A DNA stretch of 64,000 bases from Coptis chinensis (Eukaryota > Streptophyta > Magnoliopsida > Ranunculales > Ranunculaceae), in the NCBI GenBank assembly GCA_015680905.1, contig CM027383.1, positions 95,678,001 through 95,742,000 of the forward strand, read 5' to 3'. This document shows, piece by piece, positions 47,176 to 59,664 of the stretch. The notes beneath the pieces were generated by a model. It saw nothing but the letters and a program-made list of their open reading frames with translations. It was not told the origin of the DNA and did no database searches. The position numbers were made by a program, and so were the translations under genes. Positions within the stretch are counted from its first letter, which is position 1; each line of letters starts with the position of its first letter.

Positions 47176-50051
47176 GAATGATGAAAAAAGGTAAGGGGCA
47201 CCGACTTCCAATTCTGATGCTTGCACCGAATCATTTGATTTAGAAAAGCTGTTTCAAAAAAGGGAAGGAATCTTTATACGGTCAAACAACTTTGTCTTTT
47301 TCCAAAAACAAACATTTCTACTTAGTAAACCAAATGCGGACAAAACGAACAGTTTCACTTTTTGTAAACAAAATCCACCGACTTCTTAAACAAACAAGAT
47401 CACATGTTATTTCTTATTGGATGGTCCAACCAAACCTATATAAACAGGACCAAAGGAGGAATAAACATACCTTGCCACCGTCCAGTGAAGAATAAAGTGA
47501 TGGGAGAGCCGTACCTTAGATGTCCAGGAGAGAAGAAGCGATGGCACGCCACACCAGTAACCGTGCTAATGACATAACTCCAATGCACAAACCACGCCAT
47601 GCTATGGTAACGCATTTTTTCTTTTCCTTTCGAACTAACAGTGATTCTTTGGGGCAACCTATAATGGAATCTCACTTACCTTATTCATCAATGGCAGCCT
47701 TGGCAGCCTTGCTCTCACGTGTTCTTGGCATTTAGCAACTGTAAACCTTGGAGACACTTTCTCGGCAAAGGTTAGACAATTTATTTCTCACTACACATAT
47801 TACAATGGAGTGAAATATACATGATATGCATGAAGACAAATGCAACCATATTAGCGTGAATATGCATGAGTGGTTAGATTATGATGGATGTGCAGACCAA
47901 ATTATTTGAATGCTATGTTAGTACAAAAAGTACATGGTTCAGTTACGATATATTGGCTTCAGAATTTTCTACGTGCTTGAAATCCTAGATTTTTCATCAT
48001 AAGTCATCCAAAGCAAACCAAGTTTTTGAAAACAAATCATTTTTTTTTTTTTTTTTTTTGAAAACAATTTGGAAAACAATGGAAAACAAAACAATTTTTT
48101 ATCCATAGAACAAGAAATACCACAAAATGATTAAATAACAAATGAAGGTGGGGAATGAATTACCGACAAGAAGATGAGCATGAAGGCGACCATTGGATAG
48201 AAGTCACGATCAAACTTGGCACCTATGAAGTAGATGATATTCTTGTCCCTTTGATTGCTTGACCTTCACAACAAAAACTTTCTTGAGCGACACCCAAACT
48301 TTCTTCCAAAATAGATTTTTTTTTTTTTGCCTTGAGTACTTCTCAACTAGGAGATATAGTGGACTTAGAGATCAAGAGTGGACTTTCATAGGACTATAAT
48401 GTAGGCTTAGGTGATGGGCTCAGAAAGAAAGGATAGGATCAAAAAATTATTTTTGGAGTAGAACTTGTCATATAAAGGGAGGAGTAATTGGAATGATAGT
48501 AGTGAGATGATGATACGGATCCCAAATCTCAAATGACGCTGCCCCTTGTTTAGGTTTCCCATTTTGGACTAGTGTCGATCATTTTGTACAACTCTAAGCA
48601 TTTTGAGCTATAACGGGGTTTTTTTTTTTTTTTTTTTAACCCCTTGCACTAGGAGTTTTTTTTTTTCTTCTATTTTTTTCGACACCTTCTTGGGATAAAT
48701 AACATGGGGATAATTGTTTCGTAATCAAAGATGGATGGAATGATGCCCCTGGAATATGACAAGTTCTATAAAAATAGGTATGGGTAATCTATGGGTAGGC
48801 TAAAGATTTATTAGGCTTCCTAAAGGATATGGGCTTGTATTGTGGGAAGTAAAAGAATAGGCTAAGGCTCAAATGGGCTTCTGATGGTAGCATATGACAT
48901 TAGGTGGGCTTATGAGGCTAAAAACAAAACGATCAAAGATGGCCGGTTCCATCGTCTCTCTAAGATTTCCACTATACTCTTCGTCTTAAAATAACCAAAG
49001 TTGGGTAAAAAGTAGTACCTCTTTAATTGGTCGGCATTGGTAGGATTTTCCATGTAGAATCTTCATAGTGAATTCACTGTTAGGTTCGAACTTTCTGGTT
49101 CATTGATTCCACTCTAGTCTGGATTCGCTTGCTCAGCTTTACTTGCAACAATCTGTCTCCATTGGTATCTAAGTCCCAGTAGAACATCAATGCTCTCCTT
49201 CATATATCTCGGCTCTCAAAAATGTTGATCGTAGATGAACTCCTCTTAGCATTTCGCTCGTTGATGTAGTCAGATTCGAGTCAGCTGACTTCTTTGATAG
49301 ATAGCTCTCATGTTTTGATGGATGCAAATGGATGCTAATTATGCAATATAGAGTTTGCCCTCTCCACGGTAGGGTAGCTGGTTGGTTGATTGGCTAAGTA
49401 GCCGATTGATTGATGGAATGCGAGAATATTTCCCTTTTTGATAGGATAGTTGATCAAATGATGTTGTGGAGCTTTGTCCCTCCACAAGGGTAAATGCATA
49501 ATATCTTGAATCTTGATGTTGATGTTGGTGATCTTAGACATTTGAAAAATCTTCTCAAACATAACCATTTGAACTTTCTTCCTCCTCAATTTCTCCTTCT
49601 CGGTGAGTGATTCTCTCATCTTCAAACAATGAAAATCATGCACCACCCTAAGATAATAGATTGTCATAGGTATGATCAACACTTCTATAGATTCCTTGTA
49701 ATTTGATCGGGCTTCAACTTCGAGAGGGATCAAGGTTATACCAATCGCACATAATGTGGTCCATCCGTGGTGCCAAGGTTGATGGTCTTTGTCTCACACA
49801 ATGACTAGTGTCAATCAATCCTCGATGCTCATGAGAAAGAATGGACTCAGCAGCCTTCATTGTCCATTCCTTCTTCATCATCGGGAGGGATCATAATAAT
49901 CGCCACAAGTCATTCAATCATCTTGCACTAAGGTAAGTGGGTAAATTATATTATGTGGGATTTTGAAAACTTTTTAATTTTTTTTTGTTTTTTGAAATAT
50001 CTGGATTTTTTTAGATTTTTGAAATATTTGATTTTTTTGGATTTTTTTGAA

Positions 50052-50054
<3 letters not shown>

Positions 50055-50112
<58 letters not shown>
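50055..50112. repeat. T58 homopolymer (poly(A) on minus strand)
   Basis: Uninterrupted run of 58 T. On the element strand it is a poly(A) preceded by TTTATTCTTTTAT; it may mark a retroposed transcript end inside B or simple slippage. Confidence 0.85.
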
Positions 50113-50116
<4 letters not shown>

Positions 50117-51229
50117 AAGAATAAAGCAAACTAATTGAGAGTAGAAAACTTATCTGTGCTAAGCAGCGGACCGGGATCAAATATAGGAGAGAAATTGATT
50201 CGGAACCCATCAACCAATGTTGTAGCTCCATGTATGAGTGATGAATTTTCTGAATGATGTGATTTCTCCATGAGCAACATATCAAACCTCGGACGTTATG
50301 TGATTTGTACGCCACACCCCTTGAGAAGTCAAGTTTCCATCCTGGGTCTAGTGCATGAATGTCATCAAAAACACATGAGTGCCTAGACGTGCCCCTAGCT
50401 TGAAAGTGATTGTGGTGGTTGAATGGCCATTTCATATGATCATGGTTGGTGGTGTTTCCCAACCTCTCCATTGTCAACTTACTTTGGGTTTGATGGCAGC
50501 TAGATCTTGAAGAGACAAACATAGAGTAGTCCCATTCACCAAATACCAATAAGGTCATTAGAAGAATAACCTGCCAGAATATTGCAATGGCAAATGACTT
50601 CGATTTTCTTGAGCTCGGCATCTGATCTTCCAAGTGTGAGGAAGATGTCAAGTCTTTGAGACTAGTAGTAAGACGCCCAAAATGCCTATCATCGAATCCG
50701 ACTTAGCCATTATAAACCGGTCTCGAGAGAAAAGTATTGCAAAAGCATCATTATAGTCCTCTTCCTTGCATTCTAGTGAAGTGATCTTGATAGAGAAATG
50801 GAATCTTTTTCTTCATAAAAATAGCACAAAACATGTCAAAGAGCTCGATACCATAATCTTCTGAATCATCTATTGGGGATACGTTTTGAGAATCTCGGCC
50901 ATCCGATTGAACGTAGACTTGGTAGACTTCTCAAGTACCATTTCTTGGACCTTTTTGGTCTTAACAAACTTAACTCACAAACCTTCAACCGTCGGAAAGA
51001 AGATGGGGAAGTATATACCTTATCTTTGGGCTTATCAAACTCCTTATCTAGAACATGCAACAAAGGTGGAGCCCGGTAATGGTGCCTTCTTAGTTGGTGA
51101 TTCAAAGCAAATAGAGGTGCTACTTTTTCATCCAACGATATAGCCTTGGCCTTGGGCCTTGCTTGTTTTTGTGCCTTGTAATCTTTAATTGCATCTTGAA
51201 AATTGAACGGCTTGAAAAGCGACATGGCA

Positions 51230-53014
51230 TTAACCTTGGATGCTTGCTCGAGTGGGGTAATGAATGAGGCCGGACTTTTCTTGATTGGGCTCTAATGTGT
51301 GAACTTCTCCATTATAGTATGGTAATGGATTTGTCACAACATTTGGAGCACCGAGATGTGATACATCAATTCTCCCTGATTCGATCAAATCTTGTATCGC
51401 ATGCTTAAGAGCTCCACACTTTTCTGTAGGATGTCCAATAGACTGATGGAAATCACAATGTTTAGAAGCATCATACCAATATGGTGGTGGATTCGGAGGA
51501 GGCCTAGGCTGCAATGGTGTAACTAGGCCTTGCTGGATCAAAGCCTTGAGAATGACCGACAATGGGTACGGTAGCTCTGTGAACTGCCTCTGTGGCTTAG
51601 GGAACCCTCTATTTTGGTATCCTTGTTGTCTTGGAAGATATGCAATCTGATTGGAAGAAGGATGAGCTGTCACCTCTTCTTGGATCTGTGCGTGTGGTTG
51701 AGACTGTACTTGTGTGGCAACAGCGTTGGCTTCTTTGTTGTTCACCGTTACAGTGGGAGGCTTCTTCTTCTGCGGGTTAGATCCTGTAGACATTGAGCTG
51801 ATGGGAGAAATATTGCCAGATGATAACCCATCTTCTATTTGTGATCCAGCGGCAACTAAGGCTTGATATGTCGGATGATAACTAGCACTTAGCCTGGTCG
51901 CATACTCTTGGTTCAAACTCTTCATAACCATCCTAATTTGCTCCTGTTCCGTGGGCCTATCAATGATTTGGGCCGCTTTTGTCCTCCATCTTGTAATGTA
52001 CTCTGTAAAACTTTCATTCGGACCTTGCTTCAAAGCTTCAAGTTGCCTTCGGCCCATTTGGATGTTAGTGTTGTAAGAGAAGTGAGCACGAAAGCATTTA
52101 CGGTTCGAGCCAAGTCTTGATTTTTTGCGTTCAAGTATTCATCCACCAAGTAAGGGCTGCACCCTTAAGACTCCTCTGGAATAGTTGAACCATTAGTTCC
52201 GCCCGATTCCCATCGGTTGTAGATAACTTGCATACATACGAATGTGGGCCTTTGGACAGCCGGTTCCCTCATATCGCTCCATCTTTGGAAATTCGAATCC
52301 ATGTGGTACTCTGATCTGTGGATATGGACACAGATTATCAAGGTCCAGGTCTTCACCTTTCATCTTGGTCATTGCTTCTTTCAATTTCTTAATCTCCTCC
52401 ATTACGGGGTCAACCGGTGGTTGGATTGGGTTTTGCGCTTGGTATTGGGGGTCGTAGTGTAGTGGTGGTTGTGGAGTTTGTGGAAAATAGGTTGGGGTTG
52501 GTAACATAAATGGGTTGGACATCATGGTTGTAGTTGGAATTTGGTTTGGGCTTTGAAAAGTTTGATGAGTGAACGGTTGAGGCATGTAGGTTGTGTTATC
52601 CTGAGGAAAAAATTGGGACGAAGTATGGGTTGACATGGGAACATGCAATTGGGTTGATCTATGTGTCGCATACGGAGTAGGTAATGAGGTTGGTAGAATG
52701 GTAGGGTTAGGACTAACCATGGGAGGTAGTGTGATACCTGGTTGTTGTGGTTGACCCAGACTTGGAGTTATTGCAAACTTTGACATCATCTTGAGAAACA
52801 TCTTTTCCATCGCCTTCTCCATCAATTCCTCTTGACTGGTAGGGATTGACGATTCACCAGAATTACTTGTATGTGGACTTCGAATTTTCGCTGATAAAAT
52901 TTGTCCCTCAGCTGGAGGTGCTGGTGGAGAACTTCCTTGTGGCACATACATCTGTGATGAAGATATAGGTGGCAGCGATAACTCTTGAGAAGAACCGTCT
53001 GGTAGATTCTCCAT
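51230..53014 (-). pseudogene. gag of element B
   Basis: Two frames, 52193-53014 and 51230-52057, joined through a frameshifted stretch containing FQRSLKGAALTWW. The first is Pro/Ser/Thr-rich and ends with PHGFEFPKMERYEGTGCP and MYASYLQP; the second has LKQGPNESFTEYITRWRTKA and a knuckle-like CDFHQSIGHPTEKCGALKHA. This is the retrotransposon gag domain of gypsy Tat-like elements, forming the particle shell. Reading is interrupted once near 52060-52190, perhaps by a sequencing indel. Confidence 0.88.
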
Positions 53015-53153
53015 TTGAATCAGCGAATTAATGGTTGCACGAGATAACCTTAACCCTGGTCTTCTATTCCAACTAGCTTCTGGATAAGCCTTCTTCTTTC
53101 CTATCTTAACTGAAACACCTCAAAGAAAATGTAAGTCTGACTCTCTAGGGATG

Positions 53154-53171
53154 TCCCCAGCAGAGTCGCCA
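53154..53171 (-). other. Primer-binding site of element B
   Basis: Minus-strand TGGCGACTCTGCTGGGGA, five bases after the LTR end, a form common in plant gypsy elements. Confidence 0.75.
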
Positions 53172-53176
53172 AAAAC

Positions 53177-54853
53177 TGTAAGCACAAAAATGTGTACCTA
53201 AGTCTATGCAATTGCTTTTAGAGTCGCCACTAACTTTATTAAGGAAAAGTTGAGTAAAACCTATGTGAAGGACTAGCCCTCGAAACTAGATGATTATTGG
53301 GTTCGGGAGTCAAGGTACGATGTGGGAAGGTGTTAGGCACCCACAATCGCCGGTAAAACCAAAATTTTACTTCTATTGAGGTGTAACGTGTTAAGATAGG
53401 CAGACGAAGAAAGCTTGAAAAATTAATCTATCAAGTTGGATGATCCTCACTAAATTATAAAAAAACTAATAACTATATGCTATAATAAAACTAAAAAAAT
53501 AACCTAATATGCAATGCTAAAGGAAATAAAAGAAAAAGGAAAGATGTCACCTGGTTTGGAATGTTGCCTCATACTTGATTGTAGATTGATTGATTGATTG
53601 ATGATAAACTTCATCTTGAATTGACAACTGTGATTTTTGGATTGAAACAGGTGATTTGAGGAAAAAAACAACTTTTGGTGAAAAGAAGTTTCTACTCAAG
53701 ATCGACAAGAAGAAAAGAAGGATAAAATGAAGAACTAGAAGAAAAAAATGAAGAACACTAAAAGAAGAAGGCTATTAGCTGAATAACTAGGTCCAGATTA
53801 TTAACTCAATTCCTAGCTCTAGCTTGCTCTAGATTGATTTTTATGGGTGAATGAGACCCATATTTATAGCTTTTGGGATGGATTTCAATATGGTAATGAG
53901 TTTGATCCAATGGTCGAGTGTTGATGAAGAAAAATCCAATGGCTTGATCTCTTTCGGTTGCACCTCCTAAATCCGCCCTTGATTCAAGAGGTGGGATAAG
54001 GGTGCGATCTTGGCCCTTGGTTTTGGATATTTCAGATGGATTAGGCAAAAAAATCAAGCCCTACACGTCCTTAATGAGCCCATAATCGGGGTTTCCAAAC
54101 TTGGCTCCAAAATGGCATATTCTCAGAATATTCTTGATTTTAGGGATCAAATCAAATCAAACAATTAAGGAAGGTTCTCTAGGTTTTTGGAGGCTTGAAA
54201 ATGGGCTAGAAACCCTAATAAAAAGGTCCAACTCGAGCTGGATCCACAGTCCATGAGCACGGGTCCAAAATCCACAAAAAAGGCCCACTTTGACCATATT
54301 TTCAAATACTGCAAATTTCCTTTGACTGGGTCAAAATTAGGCAAACTCTTCTTCACAAAAATTGTTAACTAATCCATTAGGAAGGTCCATGAACTCTTAA
54401 AAATACCCTTGGGTCGAAATCTTACTCCAAAAAAAACGTTGCACTCAACAAAGTCGTAACAACCAATTTGAAAGCGGGATATGGCAAGATTAGGGTTTCC
54501 AAAATCCAAAAGGAACCTAGGCAAGCTTGTACTCATTTCGAAGGATTTTTCAAGGGGAATTCAAATATGAAATAATCTCATCCAAAGAAAGAGTGGAAAA
54601 ACGAGATTTGGGCTCCAAAGGGTTCGCAGGGGCATTTTGGTCATTTTCAACTCAAAACTCAGAAAGCAACGAAACTTCAGCCATAGCTAGAACATGATGA
54701 GGAGAGTCTAAAGACGCTAAAAGAAGATGAAAAGAAAGAAGTTTGATATAGAAATGAAGACTCTAGAAAGCAAATCACCTTATATGATCAAATTTAATTC
54801 AAGGCAAAATCGTGAATGAATTATGCCTGAGGTGCAAAAATGGGGTGTCTACA
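53177..54853 (-). repeat. 5' LTR of element B
   Basis: 1677 bp, pair of 44360-46040. Target duplication CTACC follows at 54854-54858. Confidence 0.95.
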
Positions 54854-54858
54854 CTACC

Positions 54859-55609
54859 CCCAGTTGTTATTTCGCTTTAGTTTGATCCTCTAAAAATTTA
54901 TAAGCCTCAGGAGGCTCCTTTGCTTAAGAAACTACCCCCATTCATTATATGTCAGGACTTCTTTATGGTGGTGTAGAAGTCCTTTGAAAAAGGCACGAAC
55001 TAACGTGTCTTTCGCTAAGTTATGATGTGGACACTCTATAAGGAGATCGGTGAAGCGATTCCAAGCCTCACGAAAATGATTCATGAGGATTTTGTCGAAA
55101 GAAATGAATCTTGGAAAGCATCTCATCCGTCTTTAGGGGTGGGTAAAATGTTACATAAACGGTGAACAAGTTTAGCCCACGAGTCCACGAATTAGGTGCT
55201 TGGGCAAGTTAACCAAGGCGACGCCTTATCGGCTAAGGTGAAAGGGAATACCCTTAGTTTAATTTGTTCCGCACCAACCGTAGGATGGTGGAATGTTGTT
55301 AGGACTTGTTCAATCCTACGCGTGCCGATAAGGTTTTTCATGGTCTAATCCATGAAAACGGATAACAAATTAAAATATTTGGGGGATTCGAAATCCCCAT
55401 CGGTCCGCTAGAACGATGCAAGATTTGGGGCTATCGCTCAAGGCTTTGTAGAAGTCGAGAGAGGAGTCTCTCTTCTTCGGGGCATTGTGTCGTGATGTGT
55501 GTGAAATAGTAGCTAGAGGTGTAGTGGGTGGTATACTAGATAGACTTGTTTGTTGACGTTGTTGTGTAATTACGTTCGTGTGTTTTGTTCGGCCGGACCT
55601 TAATCTCAT
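54859..55609 (-). pseudogene. gag of element A, 5' half
   Basis: Starts MRLRSGRTKHTNV at 55609. In shifting frames it shows QIKLRVFPFTLADKASPWL, NHFREAWNRFTDLL, ECPHHN and EPPEAYKFLEDQTK, the order seen in Athila Gag. Element B was inserted immediately after this last motif. At least three frame breaks. Confidence 0.85.
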
Positions 55610-56110
55610 ACAAGGCTAAGACCAAATTTAGCTAAACACATCAACACTCCAAACAATTTCGATATACTAGTATAAACCTCTAACGAGGAGATCGCGAGGT
55701 GTGGAAGAAAGGAATACGATTAGGTCCTTGCTTCGCTTTATGAATAGCGTCTTGTTTACGCGTGTTAGGTGTATATAACAAGTTAGAACACTGAAAAACT
55801 TGAAAAATCAAAGTTCGAATCAAAAGCGTAGAAATCGAGGAAAAATCTAGCTTTAGCAGGGCGCGTAGAAGCGAGATGGCGCTCAGGTGTAACTTCAAGT
55901 TACGATGATTTAGATTTGGTCGCTCCCACATGGGGCGAAGTCGCACTCGATGTTCCAGCTTATGGGCCAGTGCGCTTCGGTGTAATTTCTCGCGGGACTT
56001 TTCAACGATGAAACGGAAACCCACAGTATGAATCAAACAAGGGTGGGTGGGTGAAATTGGACTTTAAGAAAAGTACTTATACTACAAAAACAATGCGAAA
56101 GTGAAACTAA
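55610..56110 (-). other. 5' leader of element A
   Basis: Non-coding leader between primer site and gag. A 118-codon frame (55680-56036) has no recognisable domain. Confidence 0.5.
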
Positions 56111-56126
56111 GATGGCAGCGGCGCCA
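56111..56126 (-). other. Primer-binding site of element A
   Basis: Minus-strand TGGCGCCGCTGCCATC, two bases after the 5' LTR, like the TGGCGCCG primer sites of Athila-type elements. Confidence 0.75.
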
Positions 56127-56128
56127 TT

Positions 56129-57664
56129 TGATAAATCATAAAATTGAATAGTTTACCTAAGAAATGAACGATGAATTCAAAACGTAAGTAAACTAAAACT
56201 ATCTTATGAGCCTATATTTATCAAAGTTTCTACTCTCAATCCTATGAGATATAGTGGAGTAGAGTGATTCGTTCCACTCCTAGTCCTTCCGCATGCTGTG
56301 TTCTCTACGTATAAGTATTCTTAACTCTAAAGTCTAATGAGAGATTTACGAAATGGCAACTAGACTACGATGCAACTACCCACAAGATGCAACTAGTCAA
56401 TTATCAGAACAACTATGGGAATGCTACGTTGATTCGATGATAAGGAGTTAGAGGGGGGATTGATTCCACCTTAACTCGACTTAATCCTATTAACGACAGA
56501 TTAATCGTCAGTAATCGAATTTGAACTACTTGAGAACAATATGGTTTCTCCTAATCCCTAATTACACATGACATTTCTACCAATTCATAACTAGTATGTG
56601 AACGATTAAACCCATTCTCATGGTGAACTAATCGTTTCTAGATTGGAAAGGAAATTACGACGACTTTACGATAATTGGAGTCAAGCTTTCATTAAGGCTT
56701 CTCAACCCCCTCAATGGAGGTTTAGCCGAGAATCATTACGCAATCATTTCCGATTAAATTAAAACTAAACATAATACAAAGAATTGAAATTTACTAATCT
56801 AAATTAAACAATAATTATAATCTAATTAATAACTAATAATTGAATAACAAGTAATAAATGAAATCAGGTCTAACACAATGTAAATGACAAGAATCGAAAT
56901 TGACAAATAGCTATTTTATTTATCAAACTAATTAAGAACAATTGATTCTAAGAGTTTAATCTAAAACAAGAATTGGATTTGAAACTAAATTTAATTAATT
57001 AAAAACAATTAAATCTAGATCTAGAAGCTATTTTAATAGCTACTTTCTATTCTAAGCTACCTTTATTTTCTAACCTAACTATCTACCTTTAACAAAGAGT
57101 TAAGCTTTGGTTTTTATACTTTCAGATCCAAAAATTGTGCATGGGCTTGGAGCCATGTTTTGGGCCAGAGAATCAGGCCCAAAACCTAATTCTTTTCAAA
57201 TCCAAAAAGGCCTCTGGTTGTAGTTGGCTTCAACAGACTTTTCGTCCACTTTTTCTCCTCTGATTGGATCAAGGCTTAGACCATTGGAAAGCTCTTTCCG
57301 AGCCGGTCGTTTTGACATAAGGTAGGCCCCATTCCGAGGTCTGAGTCCAAAGATATGGCCTTCGGAAGTTCTCACGACTTGGTCTTTGTTTTGCGCCCGC
57401 GTCGACTTTTCAGCTTTTGACCGGGCTTTAGAAAGGCTTTGTCTTCTTGAATCTTGGCCTTTAATCACGGAACTCCTTAGTAATCGACCTTTGCTCCTTT
57501 ATCTCGCTAAAGTGGCACATATCTGCACATAATGGACTTTGAAGCCTGGAATGCATAAAAACACGTAATAAGTGTTAACTCTTTAACTCTTAATTATTAC
57601 TCACATAATTGGTCTAAAAGTATTACTGTTACAGGGTTAAAACTACAGTTTTGGGCTCTTATCA
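56129..57664 (-). repeat. 5' LTR of element A
   Basis: 1536 bp, pair of 34562-36085. Target duplication CTCTC at 57665-57669. Confidence 0.95.
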
Positions 57665-57879
57665 CTCTCCATTAAAAAAAAACTCACCATTAATAAAACC
57701 CTTCAACTTCATTTTGTTGTTTAATAATGAAAGTTTGATTGAAGTTTTGTAAGATTGTCTAATAAGCCACTTGAATAGCAAGGCGTTCCCAATCATACGA
57801 AAAAAGATAAGAAAAACACCGTTTTAAATGCAAAACTATACTTATCGAGACATTCTCATAACATATAACATAACTATAT

Positions 57880-58800
57880 TTTAAGATTAGTTCAATGCAT
57901 TTGCATCCAATTTTTGATTTTATGTTATTTATTTTTTGAGGTTACTTCAATGCAATTGCATCCAGTTTCTGATTTCTTGTTAATTATTTTTTGCAATTAG
58001 TTCAATGCATTCCAATTTCCAATTTTATGTTAATTATTCTTTGAAGTCAGTTCAATGCATTTGCATCCAGCATCTGATTTCCCGTTAATTATTCTTTGAA
58101 ATTAGTTTAATACATTTGCATCCAGTTTATGATTTCTCGTTTATTATTTGATAAGGTTGCATTTGCATCTAGTTTCTGATTTCCCATTAATTATTGTTTG
58201 AGGTTAGTTCAATGAATTTGTATCCAATTTCCGATTTTTCGTTAATTATTTCTTGAGGTTAGTTCAATGCATATGCATCTAATTTTTTTTTAGATTAGTT
58301 TAGTGTAGTATTGTAGTTGCATCTGGTTTCCGATTTTCAGTTAATTATTTTTTAAGATTAGTTCTACACTTGCATTTGCATCATGTTTCTAATTTATAGT
58401 TAATTTTTTTAGGTCAGTTCAATACAGTTGCATCCAGTTTCTAATTTCTCGTTAATTTAATATCTAAGGGTTAGTTCAATGCATTTGCATCCAGTCTCTG
58501 ATTTCCCCACAATTATTTTTTGATGTCAGTTCGATGTATTTGCATCCAAGTTTTGATTTCACGTTAATTATTATTATTATTTTTTCGATAACCAAACGTT
58601 AATTATTCTTTAAAGGTAGTTTAATGCAGTTCTATCCATATTTCGACTGTCCATTAATTACTTTTTAAGATTAGTTTAATGCTTGCATGTGCATCAAATT
58701 TTCAATTTTTCGTTAAATATTATTTGAGGTTAGTTCGATGTATTTGCATCTAGTTTTCTGTTTCCAGTTAATTATTCTTTGACGGTAGTTTCATGTAGTA
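57880..58800 (+). repeat. 55-bp minisatellite array in H2, second block
   Basis: Continues the H2 array after element A; colinear with 9100-9985. A short interruption with TTATTATTATT near 58570 adds about 40 bp. Confidence 0.88.
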
Positions 58801-59664
58801 TTATATATATTTTAAAATATTTGTCATTATTGGTTTGCCTTTATTTATTTATTTATTTTTATTATATATTTTGTGATGTTATTTTTTGTATAATTTAATT
58901 TTCCACATGTATAGTAATTTGTTTTGGTTTGGTATATAATTTATTTAAGCCCAACTTCCACTTTAACTAAATCTATAGTTATATAATTTATTTAAGCCAA
59001 CGTCCGCTTTAACTAAATCTCGTTATTCCACTAAAATTGGAAATTATAAAATTCATAAATTTAATTGGAATATGTCGTAATTATTGTGGCCGGAATTGTG
59101 GTTTTTGAAATTCTTAACTATGACTAAATGTCTAAATCGTACAGTGGATGACACATTAAATTGATCCAACTTTATTTTTTAGGCCCATATATATAATGCA
59201 TACAATACAATTTTATTTGTCTTGGGTGTACATTGTGACTTATTTTATGATTCGTTGACTTTTTTATTTTTTTTCCAGTCACATGTGTGGTAAATGTTCA
59301 AGCAACTCAATTCATTTTAACCTTTGTTCTTTTATAGATTCATTGTCATTTTCTAGAAAGAAACTTTGTTATGTTAAATTTTATCTGAGATTAGTGTGGA
59401 AACTATTCTTTGTAGCGTAAGGGTTTTAGAAAAATCGTTTTTGGTTGAAACTACTGTTTTTAGCAATTTAGTTTTCTATCTCAATTTTTTTTCCGTAATT
59501 AGCTATATTATTTAGGAAAAGTTAGAGACTCTGTGAAACTTTAGATGAGATTGTTTCTTTATTTATATCCTATTTTTTCGTAATTAGTAATAGAGTTTAG
59601 AAAAAACTGGAGTCTCAATCTATGAGTGCTCTAAAAATTAGATTGGTGACGATATAACTATAAT

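Larger units (their letters stand above)
46056..51229 (-). other. Post-gag region of element B, no recognised coding
   Basis: Several minus-strand open stretches occur (49335-49733, 49974-50651, 50866-51225), but none shows protease, reverse transcriptase, RNase H or integrase motifs. The largest (49974-50651) reads through a 58-nt poly(A) as lysines and is probably not a protein. 50866-51225 may be gag-downstream sequence with basic composition. Confidence 0.5.
44360..54853 (-). mobile_element. Element B: gag-only LTR retrotransposon nested in gag of element A
   Basis: 10,494 bp with LTRs of 1681 and 1677 bp (plus strand TGTAAGC to GTCTACA; element orientation TGTAGACACCCC to GCTTACA) and perfect target duplications CTACC at 44355-44359 and 54854-54858. 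Primer site and gag at the right show minus orientation. Only gag is recognisable; about 5.2 kb between gag and the 3' LTR holds no protease, polymerase or integrase motif I can find. It resembles the terminal-repeat-with-gag class of non-autonomous elements. Confidence 0.92.
34562..57664 (-). mobile_element. Element A: Athila-like Ty3/gypsy LTR retrotransposon, 23.1 kb including nested B
   Basis: Bounded by LTRs of 1524 and 1536 bp that start TGATAA and end TTATCA, with perfect 5-bp target duplications CTCTC (34557-34561 and 57665-57669) in H2. The primer-binding site next to the right LTR and the order gag, protease, extra ORFs going leftward show it reads on the minus strand. Gag and protease motifs are Athila-like. 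Without nested B it is about 12.6 kb. I find no reverse transcriptase, RNase H or integrase, so it is probably a non-autonomous derivative. Confidence 0.93.
32493..59664 (-). mobile_element. H2: minisatellite Helitron, split by element A and cut by element D
   Basis: Third copy of the H1 family, in minus orientation: terminus and subterminal region (32493-32848), minisatellite block (32849-34240), internal terminus copy (about 34425), then a 23.1-kb insertion (34562-57664), after which the second subterminal region and second block continue (57670-58800) into the unique 5' segment (to 59664). Element D interrupts the last dozen bases, so the 5' TC end lies beyond D and outside the window. Without insertions the copy is about 4.1 kb, like H1a. 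Confidence 0.75.

Noticed and set aside
49953-50138. Phenylalanine-rich plus-strand ORF
   Set aside because: Translation of the T58 run.
49974-50651. 225-codon minus-strand ORF with a lysine run
   Set aside because: The lysines are the poly(A) tract read as codons; the rest matches no known domain by eye.
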